A DNA stretch of 12,248 bases from an uncultured Pseudomonadota bacterium (lineage in GTDB: Bacteria; Pseudomonadota; Gammaproteobacteria; Burkholderiales; SG8-41), in the NCBI GenBank assembly GCA_946885605.1, contig CAMPGR010000117.1:1-12248 (forward strand). Direction: 5' to 3'. Within the stretch, counting starts at the first letter, position 1. Every line of letters starts with the position of its first letter. The translations under genes were made by a program, and so were the position numbers. Below the pieces are notes generated by a model. It ran no database searches. It was not told where the DNA came from and worked only from the letters and a program-made list of their open reading frames with translations. Positions 6,551-12,248 of this stretch are shown here, piece after piece.

Positions 6551-7026
6551 GCGCGACGGCGTACAAGATCCCGGTTTCGGTGCTGGTCGTCATTCACACG
6601 CCGGCGCTGGACGTGCTGCTGCTCGAGCGCGCCGACCGTCCCGGGTTCTGGCAGTCGGTGACGGGAAGCCGGCACGAGGGCGAAACCCTCCGGGACACCG
6701 CGGTACGCGAGACGAAGGAAGAAACCGGCCTGGACGTCGGCCGCTACGTGCTTACCGACTGGCACAAGGAGAACCAGTACGAAATCTACCGGCGCTGGCG
6801 CAATCGCTATGCGCCGGGCGTCACGCACAATACCGAGCACGTGTTCGGTTTGCTCGTGCCCGCGCCGCTCCCGATCAGGCTCGCGCCGCGTGAGCACCTG
6901 CGTTACGAATGGCTGCCTTGGCGCGAGGCGGCCGACAGGGCGTTTTCGTGGAGCAACGCCGAGGCGATACGCGAGTTGCCGCAGCGCGTGGCAGCGCTCG
7001 ATGTCCAAGGGAAGTCCACATCGTAG
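6547..7026 (+). CDS. nudB: NUDIX hydrolase, probable dihydroneopterin triphosphate diphosphatase
   Basis: This is a 159-residue NUDIX protein. The complete Nudix box GX5EX7REUXEEXGU is present: Gly40, Glu46, Arg54-Glu55, Glu58-Glu59, Gly61 (GSRHEGETLRDTAVRETKEE). The glutamates bind Mg2+ for pyrophosphohydrolysis. The start KIPVSVLVVIHTPALDVLLL, the FWQSVTGS strand before the box, and HNTEHVFGLLVP and HLRYEWLPWREA after it resemble NudB, which removes pyrophosphate from dihydroneopterin triphosphate in folate synthesis. The position downstream of aspS, as in many proteobacteria, supports that call. It starts with an ATGA overlap on the barstar gene, so it is probably the last gene of the aspS operon. 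The exact substrate is an inference. Confidence 0.88.
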   Translation: MSATAYKIPVSVLVVIHTPALDVLLLERADRPGFWQSVTGSRHEGETLRDTAVRETKEETGLDVGRYVLTDWHKENQYEIYRRWRNRYAPGVTHNTEHVFGLLVPAPLPIRLAPREHLRYEWLPWREAADRAFSWSNAEAIRELPQRVAALDVQGKSTS

Positions 7027-7063
7027 AGCGCGTGGCGTGGTTGAATTTCGGGGAGACGACCCA

Positions 7064-7102
7064 ATAACCCCATTGAAGCCCGGGGGTTATGGCGTAACGC
7101 CA
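7064..7102 (+). terminator. Two adjoining hairpins after nudB, possible terminator
   Basis: ATAACCCC (7064-7071) pairs with GGGGTTAT (7083-7090) across an 11-base loop. TGGCG (7090-7094) pairs with CGCCA (7098-7102) across TAA. They share base 7090. A run of six T follows only at 7119-7124, so they do not form a standard intrinsic terminator. They may end the aspS-nudB transcript or fold in the nadA leader. Confidence 0.35.
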
Positions 7103-7122
7103 CCGCGCTCAGGCTAGATTTT

Positions 7123-7142
7123 TTGCCACATTGTGGTAATGT
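7123..7142 (+). promoter_or_regulatory. Near-perfect palindrome upstream of nadA, possible operator
   Basis: TTGCCACATTGTGGTAA (7123-7139) has 7-base arms with 6 of 7 symmetric positions around ATT. It lies 33 bases before the nadA ATG. Its right arm overlaps TGGTAATGT, a possible extended -10 (TAATGT at 7137-7142), but no matching -35 is seen. A repressor site or a 5'-leader hairpin is possible. I do not recognise it as a known NadR, NiaR, NrtR or NadQ motif. Confidence 0.4.
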
Positions 7143-7172
7143 CTCAGGCTTCACTTTTGCAAGGCGCACGGG

Positions 7173-8270
7173 ATGGAAGTCAGCACGATCACATTCGAGC
7201 GTTTCAAGCCACTCGCCGATGAAGCGTGCGAAGCGCGCATCGTCGCCGCGCGCGAGGCGCTTGGCAAGCGCGCCGTCATACTCGGCCACCACTATCAGCG
7301 CGCGGATGTCTATAAGCATGCTGACCTGACCGGCGACTCGCTCAAGCTCTCCAAGCTCGCCGCGCAGACCGAGGCGCAGTACATCGTGTTCTGCGGCGTG
7401 CACTTCATGGCGGAAGTCGCCGACATCCTGTCCAAGCCCGAGCAGATTTCCATCCTTCCCGACCTGAACGCCGGCTGCTCGATGGCCGACATGGCGAACC
7501 TCTCCAAGGTCGAGCGCGCGTGGCGGGAATTGAAGCAGGTGCTCGATCCGGACCAGCATGTCACGCCGGTCACCTACATCAACAGCGCGGCGGACCTCAA
7601 GGCGTTCTGCGGCGAGCACGGCGGCATCGTGTGCACTTCGACCAACGCGCGCGAGATCCTGGAGTGGAGCTTCGCGCGCCGCGAGAAAGTATTGTTCTTC
7701 CCCGACCAGCACCTCGGGCGATGGACCGGCTATCTCATGAACATCCCGCTCTCCGAGATGCTGGTGTGGGATCCGGACGAGGAGATGGGCGGGCTCACGC
7801 CGCAACAGATCAAGATGGCGAAGATCCTGCTCTGGAAGGGGCACTGCTCGGTGCATCAGATGTTCCAGGCGCAGCACATCCTGCGCTGGCGGCAGCAGCA
7901 CCCGGGCGGCATGGTGATCAGCCATCCCGAGTGCAATTTCGAAGTATGCAAGCTTTCCGACTACGTCGGATCGACGGAGTACATCATCAAGACCGTCGCG
8001 GCAAGCGCGCCGGGCACGCGCTGGCTCGTCGGCACGGAATTGAACCTCGTGAACCGCATCGCGGAAGAATTCAAGCCGCAGGGCAAGATCGTGCAATTCA
8101 TGGCGCCCACCGTGTGCATGTGCTCGACGATGCAGCGCATCGATCCCCAGCACCTCGCCTGGGCGCTGGAGAACGTTGCCGCCGGGAAGGCGGTGAACCG
8201 GATCAAGGTGCCGGCGCACGAAGCGAAGCTCGCCCGCATCGCGCTCGACCGCATGCTGGCCGTCTCCTGA
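7173..8270 (+). CDS. nadA: Quinolinate synthase NadA
   Basis: This is a 365-residue [4Fe-4S] enzyme that condenses iminoaspartate with dihydroxyacetone phosphate to quinolinate in de novo NAD synthesis, in the cytosol. Family landmarks are VILGHHYQRADVYKHAD (35-51), GDSLKLS, VFCGVHFMAE (72-81), LNAGCSMAD (99-106), TYINSAADLKA, TSTNAR, FFPDQHLGRWTG, KGHCSVHQMF (222-231), HPECNFEV (251-258), VGSTEYII and PTVCMCSTM (312-320). Candidate cluster cysteines are Cys102, Cys225 and Cys315 or Cys317, matching the three-Cys pattern of the family. ATG at 7173 has AAGG (7161-7164) 8 bases upstream. nadB and nadC are not in this window. The 146-base gap upstream, with hairpins and a palindrome, suggests its own transcription unit. 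Confidence 0.96.
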   Translation: MEVSTITFERFKPLADEACEARIVAAREALGKRAVILGHHYQRADVYKHADLTGDSLKLSKLAAQTEAQYIVFCGVHFMAEVADILSKPEQISILPDLNAGCSMADMANLSKVERAWRELKQVLDPDQHVTPVTYINSAADLKAFCGEHGGIVCTSTNAREILEWSFARREKVLFFPDQHLGRWTGYLMNIPLSEMLVWDPDEEMGGLTPQQIKMAKILLWKGHCSVHQMFQAQHILRWRQQHPGGMVISHPECNFEVCKLSDYVGSTEYIIKTVAASAPGTRWLVGTELNLVNRIAEEFKPQGKIVQFMAPTVCMCSTMQRIDPQHLAWALENVAAGKAVNRIKVPAHEAKLARIALDRMLAVS

Positions 8271-8347
8271 CTTCCGCAGTATCGCACTACCATCCTTGCC
8301 GGCGGCCGCGCGCCTCACGTCGGGGCGCGGCGTCCAGGCCTCTCCCT

Positions 8348-8380
8348 TACAATTGAGCGCTTGCCCGGCGCCCACCGGGC
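8348..8380 (+). promoter_or_regulatory. Possible -10 and leader hairpin before the EEP gene
   Basis: TACAAT at 8348-8353 is a good -10 hexamer, 47 bases before GTG 8401, with no recognisable -35. Downstream, GCCCGG (8363-8368) and CCGGGC (8375-8380) form a perfect 6-bp hairpin in the presumed leader. In the same gap CGCGCC (8309-8314) and GGCGCG (8324-8329) could also pair after nadA. The rest of the 130-base gap shows nothing else. Confidence 0.35.
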
Positions 8381-8400
8381 CGGCTTCGCACCCACACACC

Positions 8401-9159
8401 GTGAAAGAAACGCTGCGCGTCGCAACGTATAACATTCACAAGGGCTTGTCGTTCTTCAAGCGCCGCATGGTGATCCACGAGCTGCGGGAGCGGCTGCGCG
8501 CGCTCAACGTCGATCTCGTCTTCCTGCAGGAAGTCCTCGGCAATCACGAGCGCTACGCGCGGCGCCACGATAACTGGCCCGCCGCGCCGCAGTACGAGTT
8601 TCTCGCCGACACGATGTGGCAGGAGTATGCCTACGGCCGCAACGCGGTATACGACTTCGGCCACCACGGCAACGCGGTGCTCTCGCGCTTTCCCATCACG
8701 CGCTGGGACAACCAGGACGTCTCGACGCATCGCTTCGAGCGGCGCGGGCTGCTGCATTGCGAGATCGGGATCCCCGGGTGGTCCGATGAGCTGCATTGCA
8801 TCTGCGTGCATCTCGGGCTTTTCGCTCGCGGCCGCAGCCGGCAGCTCGAATGGCTGCGCCAGCGCATCGAGAAGCTCGTACCCGCGCACGCGCCGCTCAT
8901 CGTCGCCGGAGACTTCAACGACTGGCACTGGCGGCACAAGGCCACACACGAGCTTGCCCAGCCGCTCAACATGCACGAAGTTTTCGAAGTCGTGCACGGT
9001 GCACCCGCCCGCAGTTTTCCCTCGGTCCTCCCCGTCTTTCGCCTCGATCGCATCTACGTGCGCGGTTTCCGCATCGGATTCGCGCACGCCCACCACGGCA
9101 ACGTGTGGGCGCGCATATCCGATCACGCTGTCCTTACGACCGTGCTTGAAAGGATATGA
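8401..9159 (+). CDS. ybhP: YbhP-like endonuclease/exonuclease/phosphatase family protein
   Basis: This is a 252-residue EEP-superfamily metal-dependent phosphoesterase, very like E. coli YbhP in length and motifs. Seen are ATYNIHKG (Asn11), VFLQEV (Glu44), YEFLADTMW, AYGRNAVYDFGHHGNAVLSR (78-97), RRGLL, CVHLGL (His137), VAGDFNDW (Asp171, Asn173), RLDRIYVRG (Asp216) and ISDHAVL (Asp241-His242). These are the catalytic and metal-binding residues of the fold. The substrate is unknown. It overlaps clsB by ATGA, mirroring the E. coli ybhP-clsB arrangement and suggesting a role linked to phospholipids. The GTG at 8401 is chosen because the conserved domain begins six residues later and the length then matches YbhP. 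An ATG at 8296 would add 35 Ala/Pro/Ser-rich residues; no clear ribosome binding site decides. Confidence 0.88.
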   Translation: MKETLRVATYNIHKGLSFFKRRMVIHELRERLRALNVDLVFLQEVLGNHERYARRHDNWPAAPQYEFLADTMWQEYAYGRNAVYDFGHHGNAVLSRFPITRWDNQDVSTHRFERRGLLHCEIGIPGWSDELHCICVHLGLFARGRSRQLEWLRQRIEKLVPAHAPLIVAGDFNDWHWRHKATHELAQPLNMHEVFEVVHGAPARSFPSVLPVFRLDRIYVRGFRIGFAHAHHGNVWARISDHAVLTTVLERI

Positions 9160-10328
9160 CTGATTTCGTCGAGGGCAACCGCATCACGCTACTCACGCGA
9201 GGGAGCGAGTATTTTCCGCAACTGGAAGCGGCGTGCGAGGAGGCGCAACGCGAGATTCACATCGAAACCTACATCTACGACAGCGACGAGGCCGGGCGGC
9301 GTGTCGGTGAAGCGCTGAAGCGCGCCGCCCGGCGCGGCGTTGCGACGCATGTGCTGATGGATGGTTTCGGCTCGAAGAAGCTGAGCGGCGGCTTCGTGGC
9401 GGATCTCGAGAGCGCCGGCGTCCGGGTGCTCGTCTACCGGCCTGAGCGCGGGCCCCTTTTCCTGGGGCGGCGGCGCCTGCGGCGGATGCACCGCAAGCTC
9501 GCGGTGGTCGATGCGCGCTTCGCGTTCATAGGCGGCATCAACATCATCGACGACATGCATACCCCGGGACATACGCCGCCGCGCTTCGATTACGCGGTGC
9601 GTATCGAAGGGCCGCTTCTCGGGCACATCTATCCCGCGGTGAAGCGGCTGTGGGCGCTGGTGGAATTCATGCAGCTCGGACGCGACTGGCACAACGTCAA
9701 CAGGCTCGAGCCCGACACGACACCGCGCGGCACGCAGCAGGCGGCGTTCGTCGTGCGTGACAACCTCCGCCATCGGCGCGCCATCGAGGAAGCGTACCTG
9801 GAGGCGATTGCCGCCGCGCGCTCGGAGATCCTCATCGCGAACGCGTACTTCTTTCCCGGCTTGAGCTTCCGCCGCGCGCTCATGGAGGCCGCGGCGCGCG
9901 GTGTGGAGGTCACCCTGCTGCTGCAGGGGCGGGTGGAGTATCTGCTGCTGCACTATGCTTCGCGCGCGCTGTACGGCGCGTTTCTGGATGCCGGCATTCG
10001 CATCTCTGAATATCACAAGAGCTTCCTCCATGCGAAGGTCGCGGTGATCGACGGCGAGTGGGCGACCGTCGGCTCCTCCAACATCGATCCGTTCAGCCTG
10101 CTGCTCGCGCGCGAAGCGAACGTCGTGGTGCGCGACCGCGCATTCGCTGCGAAGCTGCGCGAGAGCCTCGCCCGCGCGATGGCCGAAGGCGCGCGCGACA
10201 TGAAGCGCGAGCGCTGGCGCCAGCAGCCGCTCGCCGTGCGCGTCGCGACGTGGACCGCGTACGGCGTGGCGCGCCTGCTGACGGGAGCGTTCGCCTACGG
10301 CCGGGCGCGCGAATTCGATTCCCCGTAG
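9156..10328 (+). CDS. clsB: Cardiolipin synthase B (phospholipase D family)
   Basis: This is a 390-residue PLD-superfamily phosphatidyltransferase that makes cardiolipin at the inner membrane. Two complete HKD motifs are present: HRKLAVVDARFAFIGGINI with His112, Lys114, Asp119; and HAKVAVIDGEWATVGSSNID with His292, Lys294, Asp299. Other ClsB-like segments are IHIETYIYDSDEAGRRVGEAL near residue 35, DYAVRIEGPL, ILIANAYFFPG and LLLQGRVEYLLLHYASRALY. It lacks the N-terminal transmembrane pair of ClsA and is slightly shorter than E. coli ClsB. The ATG sits in an ATGA overlap with the ybhP-like gene, with AAAGGAT just upstream, so the two are cotranscribed. In E. coli ClsB uses phosphatidylglycerol and phosphatidylethanolamine; the same here is inferred. 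Confidence 0.93.
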   Translation: MTDFVEGNRITLLTRGSEYFPQLEAACEEAQREIHIETYIYDSDEAGRRVGEALKRAARRGVATHVLMDGFGSKKLSGGFVADLESAGVRVLVYRPERGPLFLGRRRLRRMHRKLAVVDARFAFIGGINIIDDMHTPGHTPPRFDYAVRIEGPLLGHIYPAVKRLWALVEFMQLGRDWHNVNRLEPDTTPRGTQQAAFVVRDNLRHRRAIEEAYLEAIAAARSEILIANAYFFPGLSFRRALMEAAARGVEVTLLLQGRVEYLLLHYASRALYGAFLDAGIRISEYHKSFLHAKVAVIDGEWATVGSSNIDPFSLLLAREANVVVRDRAFAAKLRESLARAMAEGARDMKRERWRQQPLAVRVATWTAYGVARLLTGAFAYGRAREFDSP

Positions 10329-10331
10329 AAT
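10326..10331 (+). promoter_or_regulatory. Possible -10 element overlapping the clsB stop
   Basis: TAGAAT at 10326-10331 overlaps the clsB TAG stop and lies 24 bases before the ABC transporter ATG. No -35 hexamer is seen at the expected distance. If used, the leader would be under about 20 bases and without a Shine-Dalgarno sequence. Confidence 0.35.
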
Positions 10332-10355
10332 GACCCAACCCTCGCCTTTCTCCCG

Positions 10356-12197
10356 ATGAATCCTCGTTCCACCGCACTTCCCCACGCGACAGCGAGCGGC
10401 CGCGAACGACGCAGCCGCGAGTGGCGCGTCGTCCCGATGCTGCTGCCATATCTCTGGGAGTACAAGTGGCGCGTCGTCGTCGCGCTCGTGTTCCTCACCA
10501 CCGCGAAGCTCGCCAACGTCGGCGTGCCGCTCGTGCTGAAGGACGTGGTCGATGCACTCGACCCGAGCCGCGCCGTGGTCGCGCTTCCGTTCGCGCTCCT
10601 CGTCGCCTACGGCGCGTTGAGGCTCTCCACGACGCTCTTCGCGGAGTTGCGCGACGTCGTCTTCGTGCGCGTCACCCAACGCGCCATCCGCCGTATTGCC
10701 CTCACGGTATTCGGACACCTCCACAGCCTTTCGCTGAGATTTCACCTCGAGCGCCAGACGGGGGGCATGTCGCGTGACATCGAGCGCGGGACGCGCGGCA
10801 TCTCGACGCTGCTCTCGTACATGCTGTTTTCGATCATCCCGGTCGTGCTCGAATTCGCGCTGGTCGCGCTCGTGCTCTTTGCGCGCTTCGACTGGCGATT
10901 CGTGGCGGTCACCTTCGTCGCGATCGCGCTCTATATCGCCTTCACCGTGGCGATCACGGAGTGGCGCATGGAGTTCCGCCGGCGTGCGAACGAGCTCGAT
11001 TCGAAGGCGAACACGCGCGCGATCGACAGCCTGCTCAATTACGAGACGGTGAAGTATTTCAACAACGAGGACTACGAAGCGCGGCGCTACGACGAGAATC
11101 TCAAGCTGTACGAGTCGGCGGCGGTGAAGAACGAGGCTTCCCTCGGGCTCCTCAACATCGGGCAGAGCTGCATCATCGCGATCGCCGTCACCGCGCTTAT
11201 GATCCTCGCCGCGCAGGGCGTGGTGGGCGGCAGCCTCACGCTCGGCGATCTCGTGCTGATCAACGGGCTCCTGATCCAGCTCTACATCCCGCTCAACTTC
11301 CTCGGCATGGTCTATCGCGAGATCAAGCAGGCGCTCATCGACATGGACCGCATGTTCCGGCTCCTCGAGGAGAACCGCGAGGTCGAAGACCGGCCCGACG
11401 CCGCGCCGTTGCCGCCGGGGCCGGCGGCGGTGCGCTTCGAGCACGTCGATTTCAGCTACGATCCCCAGCGCCAGATCCTGCACGACGTAAGCTTCGAGGT
11501 GCCTCCTGGCAGCAAAGTCGCCGTTGTGGGGGCGAGCGGAGCGGGCAAGTCGACACTCGCGCGGCTCCTGTTCCGCTTCTACGAGGTATCGGGCGGCCGC
11601 ATCGCCGTTAATGGCATAGACATACGCCAGCTCCGGCAGGCCAGCCTGCGCGCGGCGATCGGCATCGTGCCGCAGGATACCGTGCTCTTCAATGACACCA
11701 TCTACTACAACATCCAGTATGGACGCCCGGAAGCCACGCGTGAGGAGGTCGAAGCGGCGGCACAAGCAGCGCACATCCACCATTTCATCGTCCGGCTGCC
11801 GGACGGATACGAAACGCGCGTGGGCGAGCGCGGCCTCAAGCTCTCAGGAGGTGAAAAGCAGCGCGTCGCGATTGCACGCGCGCTCTTGAAGCAGCCACGC
11901 ATCCTCATCTTCGATGAAGCCACCTCGGCGCTCGATTCCAAGTCCGAGCAGGCGATCCAGGCGGAACTCGACCGTATTGCGCACGGGCACACCACGCTCG
12001 TCATCGCGCATCGCCTTTCCACAGTGATGGATGCCGACCAGATACTGGCGATGGAACACGGCCGCATCGTCGAGCGCGGCACGCATCAGGCCCTGCTTGC
12101 GCAGGGCGGGCTCTATGCGCAGATGTGGGCGCTCCAGCAGCAGGAGGACGCGGAACGCGACAAGGAGACGCTGGCGGCCCGTATCGCCGCCGGGTAA
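10356..12197 (+). CDS. Atm1/HMT1-type ABC half-exporter
   Basis: This is a 613-residue permease-ATPase fusion, half of a homodimeric inner-membrane exporter. Residues about 35-330 form the six-helix type 1 exporter domain. It has Atm1 hallmarks: RFHLERQTGGMSRDIERG (128-145), NYETVKYFNNE (228-238) and LLNIGQ (265-270), whose Asn267 and Gln270 match glutathione-binding Asn/Gln residues of bacterial Atm1. The nucleotide-binding domain has Walker A GASGAGKST (392-400), Q-loop Gln440, signature LSGGEKQR (496-503), Walker B ILIFDE (516-521), D-loop SALD and H-loop His552. Mitochondrial Atm1 serves Fe-S assembly; bacterial relatives export glutathione conjugates and metal-glutathione complexes, the likely role here. 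The start follows clsB by 27 bases with no Shine-Dalgarno sequence; the 20-odd polar N-terminal residues make ATG 10356 less certain, with ATG 10437 inside the first conserved stretch too late. Confidence 0.93.
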   Translation: MNPRSTALPHATASGRERRSREWRVVPMLLPYLWEYKWRVVVALVFLTTAKLANVGVPLVLKDVVDALDPSRAVVALPFALLVAYGALRLSTTLFAELRDVVFVRVTQRAIRRIALTVFGHLHSLSLRFHLERQTGGMSRDIERGTRGISTLLSYMLFSIIPVVLEFALVALVLFARFDWRFVAVTFVAIALYIAFTVAITEWRMEFRRRANELDSKANTRAIDSLLNYETVKYFNNEDYEARRYDENLKLYESAAVKNEASLGLLNIGQSCIIAIAVTALMILAAQGVVGGSLTLGDLVLINGLLIQLYIPLNFLGMVYREIKQALIDMDRMFRLLEENREVEDRPDAAPLPPGPAAVRFEHVDFSYDPQRQILHDVSFEVPPGSKVAVVGASGAGKSTLARLLFRFYEVSGGRIAVNGIDIRQLRQASLRAAIGIVPQDTVLFNDTIYYNIQYGRPEATREEVEAAAQAAHIHHFIVRLPDGYETRVGERGLKLSGGEKQRVAIARALLKQPRILIFDEATSALDSKSEQAIQAELDRIAHGHTTLVIAHRLSTVMDADQILAMEHGRIVERGTHQALLAQGGLYAQMWALQQQEDAERDKETLAARIAAG

Positions 12198-12226
12198 GCC
12201 CCGCTTTACGCGAGGGAGGGCGTATC

Positions 12227-12248
12227 GTGCGCCTGCGGCATCAATTCA
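12227..12248 (+). CDS. Possible start of a further gene (cut by window edge)
   Basis: GTG at 12227-12229 opens VRLRHQF and is preceded by GGGAGGG (12214-12220) at a 6-base spacing, a better ribosome binding site than most in this window. Only seven codons are visible, so no family can be named. It starts 29 bases after the ABC transporter stop and could be cotranscribed with it. Confidence 0.25.

Noticed and set aside
6903..8435. 510-codon open frame on the minus strand over nadA
   Set aside because: It is antisense to a fully conserved nadA and shows no family resemblance of its own.
9189..11783. 864-codon open frame on the minus strand across clsB and the ABC exporter gene
   Set aside because: It is antisense to two genes with complete catalytic motifs, its translation is Arg/Glu/His-rich with no recognisable domain, and long antisense frames are expected in GC-rich DNA.

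Overview
The window is a GC-rich, densely coded bacterial chromosome segment. Its housekeeping gene set and order (FmdB zinc ribbon, DUF502 protein, aspS, NUDIX hydrolase, YbhP-like EEP protein, clsB, Atm1-type ABC exporter) suggest a proteobacterium, most likely a betaproteobacterium. That assignment is an inference from gene content and order, not from a marker-gene tree. I see no mobile element, CRISPR array, rRNA or tRNA.

Left block, minus strand (1-2535): a membrane protein with a bactofilin-like beta-helix domain is followed by a phosphate acetyl/butyryltransferase and by acetate kinase, which runs off the left edge. The genes overlap, so they look like one operon. The last two form the acyl-CoA to acyl-phosphate to acid plus ATP route.

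Middle block, plus strand (2640-7026): fmdB, which carries an in-frame 33-bp tandem duplication; a DUF502 membrane protein; aspS; a secreted RNase Sa/barnase-type ribonuclease; its barstar-type inhibitor; and a NudB-like NUDIX hydrolase. RNase, inhibitor and NUDIX are joined by 4-base stop/start overlaps. AspRS carries the two residues linked to the non-discriminating (Asp/Asn) form, which predicts that Asn-tRNA is made by GatCAB transamidation.

Right block, plus strand (7173-12197): nadA (quinolinate synthase) behind an intergenic region with several inverted repeats; a ybhP-clsB pair joined by an ATGA overlap (membrane phospholipid functions); and an Atm1-type glutathione-conjugate ABC exporter. 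A GTG with a well-placed Shine-Dalgarno sequence at the right edge may start another gene.

Most of the window is ordinary core genome. I found no convincing new multi-gene system. The most notable part is the toxin/inhibitor-like RNase-barstar pair embedded in the aspS-nudB operon: the RNase keeps the catalytic Glu and His but has Gln in place of one active-site Arg. No stretch over 300 bases lacks a gene.
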